From an uncultured Lachnospiraceae bacterium (GTDB lineage: Bacteria; Bacillota; Clostridia; Lachnospirales; Lachnospiraceae), in NCBI GenBank assembly GCA_910579395.1, contig CAJTUC010000003.1, positions 62,001 to 126,000 of the forward strand: a stretch of 64,000 nt of DNA. The letters run 5' to 3'. Shown here piece after piece: positions 1 through 9,629 of the stretch. The position numbers were made by a program, and so were the translations under genes. The notes below the pieces were generated by a model. That model worked only from the letters and a program-made list of their open reading frames with translations, was not told the DNA's origin and did no database searches. Every line of letters starts with the position of its first letter. Within the stretch, counting starts at the first letter, position 1.

Positions 1-2
1 AT

Positions 3-308
3 TTCCGTGACATCGACCGGAAGAAGGGATGTGCAGAATACGGCATCTTCATCGGGGAAGACGATGCGGTCGGTAAAGGATATGGGACGCAGGCAGCGAA
101 ACTCGCGCTTACCTGGGCTTTTGAAGAATTGCGGCTTCGGACGGTATTTTTACGGGTTTTTGCGGATAATAAATGGGCGAGGAAAAGTTATGAGAACGCA
201 GGTTTTCGATTGATGGAAAACCGGCAGGAAGAAGTTGTGATAGACGGTATGAAAAGAACGGTCGTCTTTTATGAAATAAGAAACAATTGTGGTTCGCGCC
301 TGTGCTGA
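3..308 (+). CDS. GNAT-family N-acetyltransferase, C-terminal part
   Basis: The 5' end lies outside the window; about 101 codons remain before the TGA at 306-308. The acetyl-CoA pyrophosphate-binding loop of GNAT enzymes is visible early (GKGYGT followed by an Ala/Leu-rich helix), then the family's late strand and helix (VFADNKWARKSYENAGF). This is the RimJ/RimL-like branch, which in surface-polysaccharide loci often acetylates an amino sugar nucleotide, as WecD and PseH do. The substrate cannot be read from the sequence. The downstream GT2 starts 44 nt later with its own ribosome site. The family call is firm; the sugar-acetylating role is inferred from context. Confidence 0.8.
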   Translation, partial: FRDIDRKKGCAEYGIFIGEDDAVGKGYGTQAAKLALTWAFEELRLRTVFLRVFADNKWARKSYENAGFRLMENRQEEVVIDGMKRTVVFYEIRNNCGSRLC

Positions 309-352
309 TAATGCCGGGGGTGCAAGCTGCAGTCTGTGGAAAGGATATTGAT

Positions 353-1288
353 ATGAGTCAGTTAGTCAGTTTTGTCATTCCCTGCTATCGATCTTCCAAA
401 ACGATCGGCGGGGTCGTAGAGGAAATCGATAAAGCGATGAAACGGTTGTCCAAATACCGTTATGAAATCATTTTGGTAAATGATTGTTCCCCGGATGAAA
501 CATTTGAGGTGATCCGCGGTATCTGTGCGGAGAGAAAAGATATCTGCGGCATAAATCTGGCCAGAAATTTCGGGCAGCACGCGGCTTTGATGGCGGGGTT
601 TCATTATGTGCGCGGTGATATTTTAGTCTGCCTGGATGACGATGGGCAGACGCCGGCGGATGAGGTCGGAAAACTGCTTGCGAAGCTGGAAGAGGGCTAT
701 GACGCGGTCTATGCCAGATATGAGCATAAACAGCATTCGACTTTTCGGAACCTTGGAAGCAAGGTGAATGAATGGATGGCAAGAGTCATGATCGGCAAGC
801 CGAAGGAACTGTATCTGTCCAGCTATTTTGCAGTAAAGCGCTTTGTTGTGGATGAAATGCTGCGGTACAGTAATCCCTATCCCTATGTCATCGGTCTGGT
901 GCTTCGCACAACGAATAGGATCACGAATGTGGATGTCAATCACCGGGAACGGGAAATCGGTACTTCCGGTTATACGGTCGGGAAATTGTTCACGTTGTGG
1001 TTCAACGGTTTCACGGCTTTCAGCATTAAGCCGCTCCGGGTTGCAACGGTCCTCGGCGCTTTTTCGGCGGCGATGGGTTTTCTATACGGAATTTATACAA
1101 GTATTAAGAAACTGGTCAATCCGAATGTCGTCATCGGTTTCAGTTCGCTCATGTCCGCAGTTGTTATCTTCGGCGGCATTGTAATGCTGATGCTCGGCAT
1201 CATCGGGGAATATATTGGAAGAATTTATATTTCCATGAATAATTCTCCTCAGTATGTAGTCAGAGAGTGTATCAATGAACGGGAATGA
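353..1288 (+). CDS. GtrB/DPM1-like GT2, polyprenyl-phosphate sugar synthase
   Basis: A 311-residue GT-A fold enzyme that probably moves a hexose from a nucleotide sugar to undecaprenyl phosphate on the inner membrane face. The N-terminus has the GT2 opening (SFVIPCYRSSKTI), then NDCSPDET and the metal-binding LVCLDDDGQTP motif near residue 95. The last ~80 residues carry two membrane segments (around LGAFSAAMGFLYGIY and VVIFGGIVMLMLGIIGEYIGR), the CsbB/GtrB arrangement. ATG 353 was chosen over an upstream in-frame ATG at 287 because AAAGGA sits just before it and the protein then begins MSQLVSFVIP. The 3' end overlaps the next gene by 14 nt, suggesting coupled translation with the membrane protein that may use its lipid-linked sugar. 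Confidence 0.85.
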   Translation: MSQLVSFVIPCYRSSKTIGGVVEEIDKAMKRLSKYRYEIILVNDCSPDETFEVIRGICAERKDICGINLARNFGQHAALMAGFHYVRGDILVCLDDDGQTPADEVGKLLAKLEEGYDAVYARYEHKQHSTFRNLGSKVNEWMARVMIGKPKELYLSSYFAVKRFVVDEMLRYSNPYPYVIGLVLRTTNRITNVDVNHREREIGTSGYTVGKLFTLWFNGFTAFSIKPLRVATVLGAFSAAMGFLYGIYTSIKKLVNPNVVIGFSSLMSAVVIFGGIVMLMLGIIGEYIGRIYISMNNSPQYVVRECINERE

Positions 1289-3095
1289 ATTTGGAATCAA
1301 ACTGAAACTGAATCTTATTGCCTTTATCATCGCTACGGCAGGAACGCTTTGCTTTCCGCAGATTTTGAATCTGAAAGGAAATCCGCTTGTTTTTACGAAC
1401 AGCATTTTTTCTGTATTCGTGTGGATTCTGTGTATCTATGCGATGAATCTCTCGCTGCATACCATTGACCTTCACGATATGCGGGGATGGAAACTGGCAG
1501 GCGTTTTATCTTTTACATTCACTGCGGCGATGCTCTTTGGGAGCAGGCTGGAGGCGGTCGGCAATGTGGATTTCAAAGACTGGAAGCTGTGGATTTCGCT
1601 GCCCGTGCTTACCTGTCTTTTTACGATTTTTGTCCGTAAATCATGGAATTTCCTCGGAAACATGGAAGAGCGGAAGGAAAAACTTGCTCAGTATATCAAA
1701 GTGCCGAAAACACTGGAAAGGCCGGTCAAAAATGCGGATATTCTGACCTTTTTTTTCCTGCTGCTCTGTTGGCTTCCGGTACTGCTCGCCGTTTATCCGG
1801 GGTTTTTTGTCTATGATGCGCAGGATGAATATCTGCAGGTGGCGTCAAGGAATTTTACGACACATCATCCGCTCGTTCATGTTTTAATGCTCGGTGGTAT
1901 CATCTGTGCCGTTCATAAGGTGACGGATTCCTATAATCTGGGGATTGCCTGCTATATGCTCGTGCAGATGTGTATTGTGGCGGGCGGTTTTACCTGTCTG
2001 CTCGCATATCTTCGGAAAAAGAAGATAGGAAAGACGCCGCGTTTTCTGTCTTTGCTTTATTTTGCTTTTTTTCCGGTCATCGTCATGTTCACGCTCTGTT
2101 CTGCGAAGGACACGATTTTTACCGTTGCATTGCTGATGCTCTTATTGTGTATGTTGGAGATGGGGATTGCCGAAGAGAGGTTTTTTGCTTCCAGGGCGGG
2201 GATGGCTTTTTTCGTACTCAGCGCACTGACAATGCTTTTATTTCGCAAGAATGGCATATATGCGTTTGCGGTGATGATACCTGTGCTTCTTTTTTACCAT
2301 AAAAAGTATCTGAAAAAGATGGGACTTCTTCTGGCGGCTGTTGTAGTTTCGTATTTTCTGATAAACGGCAGCCTGGCGGCTGTACTGCACGCGCAGGACA
2401 CGGAGAATCAGGAAATCCTGACCGTGCCTATACAACAGCTTGCAAGAACATACAAATTCAACAGGGAAATTTTTACAGAGGACGAAATCGCTTTGCTCCA
2501 TGAAATCCTGCCGGAGGAAGCGCTGGCACTTTATAATCCCAAATTGTCCGACCCGGTAAAATACCGTTTTCAGAATGAGGCATATGATGCGGATAAATGG
2601 AAATATGCTGAGTTATGGGTGAAAATCGGTCTGAAAAAGCCGCTTTCCTATATCAATGCATGGCTTGTAAATTCTTATGGATTCTGGTATCCAGACACAA
2701 TCATCGATGTTTATTCAGGGAATACTGTATTTACCTTTACTTATGAAGAGAGCTCCTATTTCGGATATGAAGTGGAGCTGCCCGGTGTCAGGGCCAGTAA
2801 GATTCCCTGGCTGGATGAGGCATACAGACGGCTGTCTCTGGAGCTGGAGCAGGAGAAAATACCGATTGTTTCCATGATTTATTCCCCAGGCTGTCTGTTC
2901 TGGTGTTTTGCTTTTGTATTTTGCTATGTAATATACCGGAAGAAGTATCATATTATCATTCCGTATCTCATGGTATTTCTGATCTGGCTGACAGTGCTGC
3001 TCGGCCCGACTTATCTGCCGAGATATGTGCTAATCTTCTGGTTCGGGCTGCCATTGTTTGCTGCGGTCATGCTGGAAGAAGAAAAGTTTACCTAA
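1275..3095 (+). CDS. DUF6020-like polytopic membrane protein, candidate GT-C glycosyltransferase
   Basis: A 606-residue protein with about a dozen hydrophobic segments. After the first third comes a membrane-exit region with acidic and paired His residues (YDAQDEY ... HHPLVHV), and a later soluble loop contains LYNPKLSDPVKYRF. The protein at 21217-22944 has the same architecture and equivalent motifs (NNDAIWQ ... NHHPYFH and AYNPYLFDPVK), so the two are paralogues. I associate this pattern with DUF6020 of Lachnospiraceae. An early acidic extracytoplasmic loop resembles GT-C enzymes that use polyprenyl-phosphate sugars, and the overlap with the GtrB-like gene fits that, but activity is inference. 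Confidence 0.65.
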   Translation: MNGNEFGIKLKLNLIAFIIATAGTLCFPQILNLKGNPLVFTNSIFSVFVWILCIYAMNLSLHTIDLHDMRGWKLAGVLSFTFTAAMLFGSRLEAVGNVDFKDWKLWISLPVLTCLFTIFVRKSWNFLGNMEERKEKLAQYIKVPKTLERPVKNADILTFFFLLLCWLPVLLAVYPGFFVYDAQDEYLQVASRNFTTHHPLVHVLMLGGIICAVHKVTDSYNLGIACYMLVQMCIVAGGFTCLLAYLRKKKIGKTPRFLSLLYFAFFPVIVMFTLCSAKDTIFTVALLMLLLCMLEMGIAEERFFASRAGMAFFVLSALTMLLFRKNGIYAFAVMIPVLLFYHKKYLKKMGLLLAAVVVSYFLINGSLAAVLHAQDTENQEILTVPIQQLARTYKFNREIFTEDEIALLHEILPEEALALYNPKLSDPVKYRFQNEAYDADKWKYAELWVKIGLKKPLSYINAWLVNSYGFWYPDTIIDVYSGNTVFTFTYEESSYFGYEVELPGVRASKIPWLDEAYRRLSLELEQEKIPIVSMIYSPGCLFWCFAFVFCYVIYRKKYHIIIPYLMVFLIWLTVLLGPTYLPRYVLIFWFGLPLFAAVMLEEEKFT

Positions 3096-3096
3096 G

Positions 3097-3125
3097 TTGT
3101 AAAATAAAGACAAATGTGGTATTAT
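3097..3125 (+). promoter_or_regulatory. Candidate sigma-A promoter upstream of the Wzy_C gene
   Basis: TTGTAA (3097-3102) and TATTAT (3120-3125) are separated by exactly 17 nt, directly after the stop codon of the DUF6020-like gene and about 75 nt before ATG 3199. The sequence between is AT-rich with one small GC hairpin. It could start a transcript covering the amino-sugar module. Confidence 0.5.
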
Positions 3126-3198
3126 GATTAATAGCGTTGCAGGCGCGGGTTCGCGAGTATAAATAAAAGAATAAAAATCAGGAAAGTGTTCATAGAAA

Positions 3199-5823
3199 AT
3201 GAATAAGGTTATCAATAGCCGTCAGGCAGTCTGCGGTACGGTCTGGGTGATCTGTTTCTGCATCATCGCTGCATTGTGGCCGCTTCGCCTCGTAACGGAG
3301 AAGGTTGTTTCCGGAAGTAACAGGCAGATGTCCATGCAGTCGGAGGCAATTACAGAGGAATATGTGGTTGAGCAGATGTTCGTCGCCCAATATGACCATC
3401 TTCAGAGTATTCGGATATATTTTCTGAATGAATCCGCCGGAGAAGAGTTCAATTTTACTTTGCGGGATGCTTCCAGAAATATTCTGATGCAGCAGGTCAT
3501 TTCCACGGATGATATGCAGGAAATGCCAGGATTCTGTACGATACGGGTCAATCAGGAGACAGAAGTCGGCAGAGAATATTATTATGCAATACAGGGAATC
3601 TCTTCGGACTTCTATGTCGCGTATGAAGACACGGAAACATCCGGTACGATTTATAACGGAACGCTATATTATGGCAATGTAGAAGATACGGAGCATAATA
3701 TCATAGCGGAGTATGAATATAAGATTCCTCTTAGAAAGGGCAAAACACTGGTGTGTGATGCCCTGCTTGTGATGTTTGGAATTCTGGTCACATTTGTAAC
3801 TGGGAAATATTATGGAAAATATCCTGACAGGAACGGGCTGCTTACGGTGGAAACGGTATGGAAACGGGTCGCAACGCCGGTCGTAAGTATCGCGGCGCTT
3901 GGTAGCATCGTGGCGGTATGGCCCTGTAAGCTGTTCTCGCTTTATGCGGAAAATAATCTGTTTTTTATTGCCGGCATTTTGATTACGGCTGGGATTCTGC
4001 TTTATGGCATCCGCCATAAGCGGGTGCACAAAAGCAACGATATGGGGATGTCTGTTTTGCGTGACCGGTGGCCGGATTATCTGCAGGCAGCCTTTCTGGC
4101 AATGGCGATTCAGGCAGGCGTGCATTATATGAATGGCTTGTATGAGATTCATCATATGATCGCATACAGGGAGATGTTAGTTTATTTTGGACTGGCGGTC
4201 ATTGCGACTTATAAGCGGGAGGAACTTCTTAATTGGATTAATCTGCTCTATCTTGTCATCGCGGCGGCAGCAGGTCATTTCTATTATCAGGGTCAGCTTG
4301 TTTCGCCGGATATGGTATCTCCCGGAACCGAAGAAGGAATACAGGTCGTGAAGCTGACCGTTTGGGCCGGCATTATTGCCGGTGTCGTGATTCTCAATAC
4401 GATTCGCAGCATTATCGTCACAGCGCACGGGCTGCTGACAGGACGAATATCAGAAAAACGGCATATCAGTCTTTGGTACGGAGCAGTAGTGACAGTATTC
4501 TTTGCGCTTTTGCTCGTTTTCCGGAATACGAGAGGATGGCCGATTTATCTCGTATGTGCTTTTGGCCTGTATTATGTCCGTGTAGCGGTTTGGGAAAAGA
4601 GGGACAGGCTGCTTCAGAATATCTGCAACGGAATCCTGCTTCATTTTCTGGTGATGGTGGGATACTGTCTGCTTCACAGGCCGTATATGTTCTATCAGTA
4701 TTATCGTTATCCGTTTATTTTCCATACAGTGACGATTTCTGCCGTTTATTTATCGTTGGTGGTATGTGCGGCGCTTGTGAAACTGCTTGGCTGTTACCGG
4801 AGAGAGCCAAAACTTTCCTGTATCTGGAAGGAACTCGCGGTTTTTGGAATTTCTGCTGTATATCTGGTCTTTACATTGTCGCGGACAGGCTATCTTGCAG
4901 TGGCGGCTGCGGCGCTCATTGTAATTCCGGTCGTCTGCCTCGGCATGAAGAAAAAAATCAGGAGTCTGCTCATTGCAATAGCGATGATGTTTTTCACTGT
5001 ACTTCTTTGTTTTCCGGCGGTCTTTACGGCGCAGCGTATTATTCCTGCGGTAACAGCGCAGCCGGAAACGATGATCATAGAAGAACTGCCGAGCGAGATT
5101 CAGCATGGGAGAGATTTGGATTCCAATTATTATATAACAATCCGGCGGTTTATTCATGTATTCCAGTCAAAAGTGCTTGGAATTCCGGACGAGGAGTGTA
5201 TCAATCAGTATAAAACTGCAAAAGATGATAAGAAGAGCGGTGTCGAATACTGCATGGCTGCAGGAGAAGCCACGGCAGATAAGATGCTTGTAGCCTCGGC
5301 GGATTTTTCGGGAAATGAGATTCCAGAACAGGAGGAAGAAAACGAAGCTGACGGGCAGACGGAAGAAGTCCAGTCTGGCGAAGAAGAGCAGCAGGAGAGC
5401 GATGCGGAAGCCTATGCCAACGGGCGGCTGGATATCTTTAGATTATATTATGAAAATCTGAACATGGAAGGACATGATGATATGTATATTACGCTGCCCG
5501 ACGGCAATCTGGTCGTTCATGCGCATAATATTTATCTTCAGGCCGCGTATGACCATGGGATTCCGGTGGGCATTGCATTTGTTTTATTTGGGTTATGCAC
5601 ATTGGTGCAAGCAACAGTTTATTATAGAAGGAGAAAAGATGACAGGTTATGCAGTGCACTGCCGCTTGCATTATTGATTTTATTTGCGGCAGCAGGATTG
5701 ACGGAGTGGATATTTCATCCATGCAATCCGATTGCATTTTGTCTGTTGTTAATGCTGGCGCCGCTTTTGACCGATATGGGGCGAGCCGCAGAAGGAACGA
5801 GTGGAGATGGAAAAGAAGCGTAA
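3199..5823 (+). CDS. Wzy_C/O-antigen-ligase-like membrane protein with N-terminal extracytoplasmic domain
   Basis: An unusually large 874-residue polytopic protein. Residues ~10-30 form a membrane anchor. Residues ~37-175 look like a soluble beta-rich extracytoplasmic domain. From ~180 onward there are many membrane segments. The C-terminal part has the ligase/polymerase hallmark: a long loop with NGRLDIF and then VVHAHNIYLQ (His774 and His776), followed by AYDHGIPVGI. An acidic Glu/Gln-rich insertion lies at about 708-736 inside that loop. Family members join lipid-linked glycans to each other (Wzy), to lipid A (WaaL) or to protein (PglL). Because the next genes resemble PglF, PglE and PglC, a protein O-glycosylation role is possible; polymerase is equally possible. 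The 3' end overlaps the next gene. Confidence 0.75.
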   Translation: MNKVINSRQAVCGTVWVICFCIIAALWPLRLVTEKVVSGSNRQMSMQSEAITEEYVVEQMFVAQYDHLQSIRIYFLNESAGEEFNFTLRDASRNILMQQVISTDDMQEMPGFCTIRVNQETEVGREYYYAIQGISSDFYVAYEDTETSGTIYNGTLYYGNVEDTEHNIIAEYEYKIPLRKGKTLVCDALLVMFGILVTFVTGKYYGKYPDRNGLLTVETVWKRVATPVVSIAALGSIVAVWPCKLFSLYAENNLFFIAGILITAGILLYGIRHKRVHKSNDMGMSVLRDRWPDYLQAAFLAMAIQAGVHYMNGLYEIHHMIAYREMLVYFGLAVIATYKREELLNWINLLYLVIAAAAGHFYYQGQLVSPDMVSPGTEEGIQVVKLTVWAGIIAGVVILNTIRSIIVTAHGLLTGRISEKRHISLWYGAVVTVFFALLLVFRNTRGWPIYLVCAFGLYYVRVAVWEKRDRLLQNICNGILLHFLVMVGYCLLHRPYMFYQYYRYPFIFHTVTISAVYLSLVVCAALVKLLGCYRREPKLSCIWKELAVFGISAVYLVFTLSRTGYLAVAAAALIVIPVVCLGMKKKIRSLLIAIAMMFFTVLLCFPAVFTAQRIIPAVTAQPETMIIEELPSEIQHGRDLDSNYYITIRRFIHVFQSKVLGIPDEECINQYKTAKDDKKSGVEYCMAAGEATADKMLVASADFSGNEIPEQEEENEADGQTEEVQSGEEEQQESDAEAYANGRLDIFRLYYENLNMEGHDDMYITLPDGNLVVHAHNIYLQAAYDHGIPVGIAFVLFGLCTLVQATVYYRRRKDDRLCSALPLALLILFAAAGLTEWIFHPCNPIAFCLLLMLAPLLTDMGRAAEGTSGDGKEA

Positions 5824-7693
5824 ACCATTTAATGTAAAATTATTTTATCGAAGAACGGCCTTGATTATTTACGATATTATCAGCATTATCCTGGCAAGTT
5901 ATCTGGGAATTCTGATTCGTTATGATGGAAAAATAGCGTTGATACCGGAGCATTTTATGCAGCCGATTGAACGATTCTTACCGTTGAATATTTTGTTGAC
6001 ATTGGTCATTTTCTATTTCTTCCGTTTATACAGCAGCCTCTGGGCGTTTGCAGGGGAGACAGAGTTACAGAATATTGTCGTTTCCTGTGTGGTTTCGACG
6101 GTCATGAACGGTATTGGTCTTCAGTTTTTCAAGTCGGCAGGGCAGGCAGTTCCGAGAAGCTACCATTTTCTGTATCTGTGTCTGCTGATCAGCTGTACCT
6201 TTGCGAGCCGGTTTTCGTACCGCTTTTTCAGGGGGCTCAAGCACAAACAGCAAAATAAAAAAAATAAGATTTCCGTGATGGTGGTCGGCGCCGGAGAGGC
6301 TGCCAATGCCATTATCAAAGAAATCGTGAACAGCAATTTTTCCACGATGGTCATCCGCTGTATCATCGATGATGATAAAGGCAAATGGGGAAAATATATT
6401 CAGGGCATCAAGGTGGCCGGCGGCCGGGATAAAATTGTGGAGTGTGCCGATATTTATAATATTGATGAAATTATCGTGGCAATGCCTTCTGCTACCCGCG
6501 CGGATATTAAAAATGTTCTGGAAATCTGTAAGGACACAAATTGTAAACTGCGTTCCCTTCCGGGAATGTATCAGCTCGTAAACGGAGAGGTCAACGTCAG
6601 CAAGCTGCGGGATGTTGAAGTAGAGGATTTGCTGGGCAGAGAGCCGATCAGCGTCGATATGGATTCAATCCTCGGCTATGTGCAGGGCAAGACAGTGCTC
6701 GTGACGGGCGGGGGTGGTTCTATCGGCAGCGAACTGAGCCGGCAGATCGCGCAGCATCGGCCGAAGCGGCTGATCATCCTCGATATTTATGAGAACAGCG
6801 TTTATGACGTGCAGCAGGAATTAAAAATGCGGTATCCGGAGCTGGATTTGGTCGTGCTCATCGCATCCGTACGGAATACGAACCGGATGAACTGGATATT
6901 TTCACAATACCGGCCGGATATCGTTTATCATGCGGCGGCGCATAAGCATGTGCCGTTGATGGAAGACAGCCCGACGGAAGCAATTAAAAATAATGTATTC
7001 GGAACCTTTAAGACCGCACAGGCCGCAGCCATGAGCGGGGCAAGAAGGTTCGTCATGATATCAACGGATAAGGCGGTAAATCCGACGAATATCATGGGAG
7101 CCAGCAAACGTATCTGCGAAATGATCATTCAGATTTTTAATAGGCACTACGATACGGAATTTGTGGCCGTGCGTTTTGGAAACGTGCTTGGCAGTAACGG
7201 AAGCGTTATTCCTCTTTTTAAGAAGCAGATTGCGGAGGGCGGCCCTGTCACCGTTACCCATCCTGACATTATCCGGTATTTCATGACGATTCCAGAGGCG
7301 GTGTCGCTTGTATTACAGGCAGGGGCTTACGCGAGAGGCGGAGAAATTTTTATTCTGGATATGGGAGAACCGGTGAAGATTCTGGATTTGGCGGAAAATC
7401 TGATTCGCTTATCCGGCTATCGGGTTGGCGAAGATATTAAGATAGAATTTACGGGACTGCGTCCGGGTGAAAAATTGTATGAAGAATTGCTGATGGATGA
7501 AGAAGGAATGAAGGATACTGCGAACCGTATGATTCATATTGGCAGACCGATTGAAGTGGATGAACAGGAATTTTTCGAGCAGTTAAAAGAGTTAAAAGAC
7601 GAGTGCCAGATTGAAACTTCGGATATCAGGCCTCTGATTCAGAAAATTGTGCCGACCTATCATTATGGCGGTAATGGCAACGGGGGTTATTAG
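5807..7693 (+). CDS. PglF/CapD-like UDP-GlcNAc 4,6-dehydratase, membrane-anchored
   Basis: A 628-residue enzyme: about four N-terminal membrane helices, a CoA-binding-like Rossmann domain (VMVVGAGEAANAI), then an extended SDR domain with the NAD loop VTGGGGSIGSE near residue 297. The active-site region reads STDKAVNP then MGASKR, so Met replaces the usual SDR Tyr, as in Campylobacter PglF. It should convert UDP-GlcNAc to the 4-keto-6-deoxy sugar used by the aminotransferase downstream. A GTG start at 5801 is also possible; ATG 5807 has better spacing from AAGGA at 5792-5796. The start overlaps the end of the Wzy_C gene, implying one operon. Confidence 0.88.
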   Translation: MEKKRKPFNVKLFYRRTALIIYDIISIILASYLGILIRYDGKIALIPEHFMQPIERFLPLNILLTLVIFYFFRLYSSLWAFAGETELQNIVVSCVVSTVMNGIGLQFFKSAGQAVPRSYHFLYLCLLISCTFASRFSYRFFRGLKHKQQNKKNKISVMVVGAGEAANAIIKEIVNSNFSTMVIRCIIDDDKGKWGKYIQGIKVAGGRDKIVECADIYNIDEIIVAMPSATRADIKNVLEICKDTNCKLRSLPGMYQLVNGEVNVSKLRDVEVEDLLGREPISVDMDSILGYVQGKTVLVTGGGGSIGSELSRQIAQHRPKRLIILDIYENSVYDVQQELKMRYPELDLVVLIASVRNTNRMNWIFSQYRPDIVYHAAAHKHVPLMEDSPTEAIKNNVFGTFKTAQAAAMSGARRFVMISTDKAVNPTNIMGASKRICEMIIQIFNRHYDTEFVAVRFGNVLGSNGSVIPLFKKQIAEGGPVTVTHPDIIRYFMTIPEAVSLVLQAGAYARGGEIFILDMGEPVKILDLAENLIRLSGYRVGEDIKIEFTGLRPGEKLYEELLMDEEGMKDTANRMIHIGRPIEVDEQEFFEQLKELKDECQIETSDIRPLIQKIVPTYHYGGNGNGGY

Positions 7694-7695
7694 AA

Positions 7696-8828
<1,133 letters not shown>

Positions 8829-8829
<1 letters not shown>

Positions 8830-8960
8830 CGTGAGAAGAAATTCTAGAGCTCACAGCAAAGGCTGTTTCGCAAAGTCAGCATAGCTGACTTGGAAGTTCT
8901 ACGATTTGCCGAAGGCAAATCTTTCTCACGCTGGAGAATGCCTAAAAAGCGGCATTCTCC
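8829..8960 (+). repeat. Family-B structured hairpin element, copy 1
   Basis: A compact array of hairpins between aminotransferase and PglC-like genes. An outer helix pairs GCGTGAGAA (8829-8837) with TTCTCACGC (8923-8931). Inside are ACAGC-AAAG-GCTGT (8853-8866), AAGTCAGC-ATA-GCTGACTT (8873-8891) and GATTTGCC-GAA-GGCAAATC. Just outside is a perfect 10-bp hairpin, GGAGAATGCC with GGCATTCTCC (8933-8960). Copy 2 at 37358-37470 keeps the pairs while changing the bases. No T-tract follows, so it is not a classic terminator. Function unknown. Confidence 0.8.
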
Positions 8961-8996
8961 CAATTGATGGTTTGCGCGGAAATGGATGGGAAACAG

Positions 8997-9629
8997 ATGA
9001 TTTATGAGAGATATATAAAACGGTTTTTCGATATTGTCATTTCACTCACAGCAATTATTATCCTGAGTCCCCTGTTTCTTATTTTGGGTATTCTGGTGCG
9101 GGTGAAACTGGGGAGTCCTGTTTTTTTCCGGCAGAAACGACCGGGCAGGAACGGGGAGATCTTTACGCTTTGCAAGTTCCGTACCATGACGGATAAGCGG
9201 GATGAAAAAGGAGATTTGCTGCCCGACGAAGAGCGGCTTACGAAGTTTGGGAAAATGCTTCGTTCGACCAGTCTGGATGAACTGCCCGAATTATTCATCA
9301 TCCTGAAAGGAGATATGAGTCTGGTCGGGCCGAGACCGCTGCTCGTGAAATATCTGCCCTGGTACACGGAAGAAGAACGGCACAGGCATGATGTGCGGCC
9401 GGGACTGACGGGACTGGCACAGGTAAACGGCAGGAATAGCATCGGATGGGAAGAAAGATTTGCATATGATTTGGAATATGTGCGGCACTGCAGTTTTCTG
9501 ATGGATGTGAAAATCATTGGAATGACCGTGGGCAAGGTTCTGAACCGTTCGGGAATTCTGTCAGGCGCGGAGCAGACGACGGAGGATTTCGATATATACC
9601 GGAGTAAGCAGCAGAAAGGCGGCTCATGA
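8997..9629 (+). CDS. PglC-like monotopic phosphoglycosyl transferase
   Basis: A 210-residue small-PGT enzyme that transfers a phospho-sugar from a UDP-sugar to undecaprenyl phosphate, starting glycan assembly at the inner membrane. It shows the N-terminal re-entrant helix (YIKRFFDIVISL), the nucleotide-binding CKFRTMTD stretch and the catalytic Asp94-Glu95 pair in SLDELPE, followed by GDMSLVGPRPLL. Campylobacter PglC has its Asp-Glu pair at almost the same position. ATG 8997 gives the family's usual N-terminus; the longer frame from TTG 8964 adds residues not expected in the family. The stop overlaps the ATP-grasp start by 4 nt (ATGA). Confidence 0.9.
   Translation: MIYERYIKRFFDIVISLTAIIILSPLFLILGILVRVKLGSPVFFRQKRPGRNGEIFTLCKFRTMTDKRDEKGDLLPDEERLTKFGKMLRSTSLDELPELFIILKGDMSLVGPRPLLVKYLPWYTEEERHRHDVRPGLTGLAQVNGRNSIGWEERFAYDLEYVRHCSFLMDVKIIGMTVGKVLNRSGILSGAEQTTEDFDIYRSKQQKGGS

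Noticed and set aside
1275..3095. DUF6020-like proteins as STT3/PglB oligosaccharyltransferases
   Set aside because: The WWDYG catalytic signature is absent from both paralogues; I see no STT3-type enzyme in the window.
4362..5213. 283-codon open frame on the + strand
   Set aside because: Out of frame inside the Wzy_C gene, Cys/Ser/Arg-rich, no motifs.
8933..8960. Strong hairpin as rho-independent terminator
   Set aside because: No T-tract follows the stem, and it is only 36 nt before the next gene of the same pathway.
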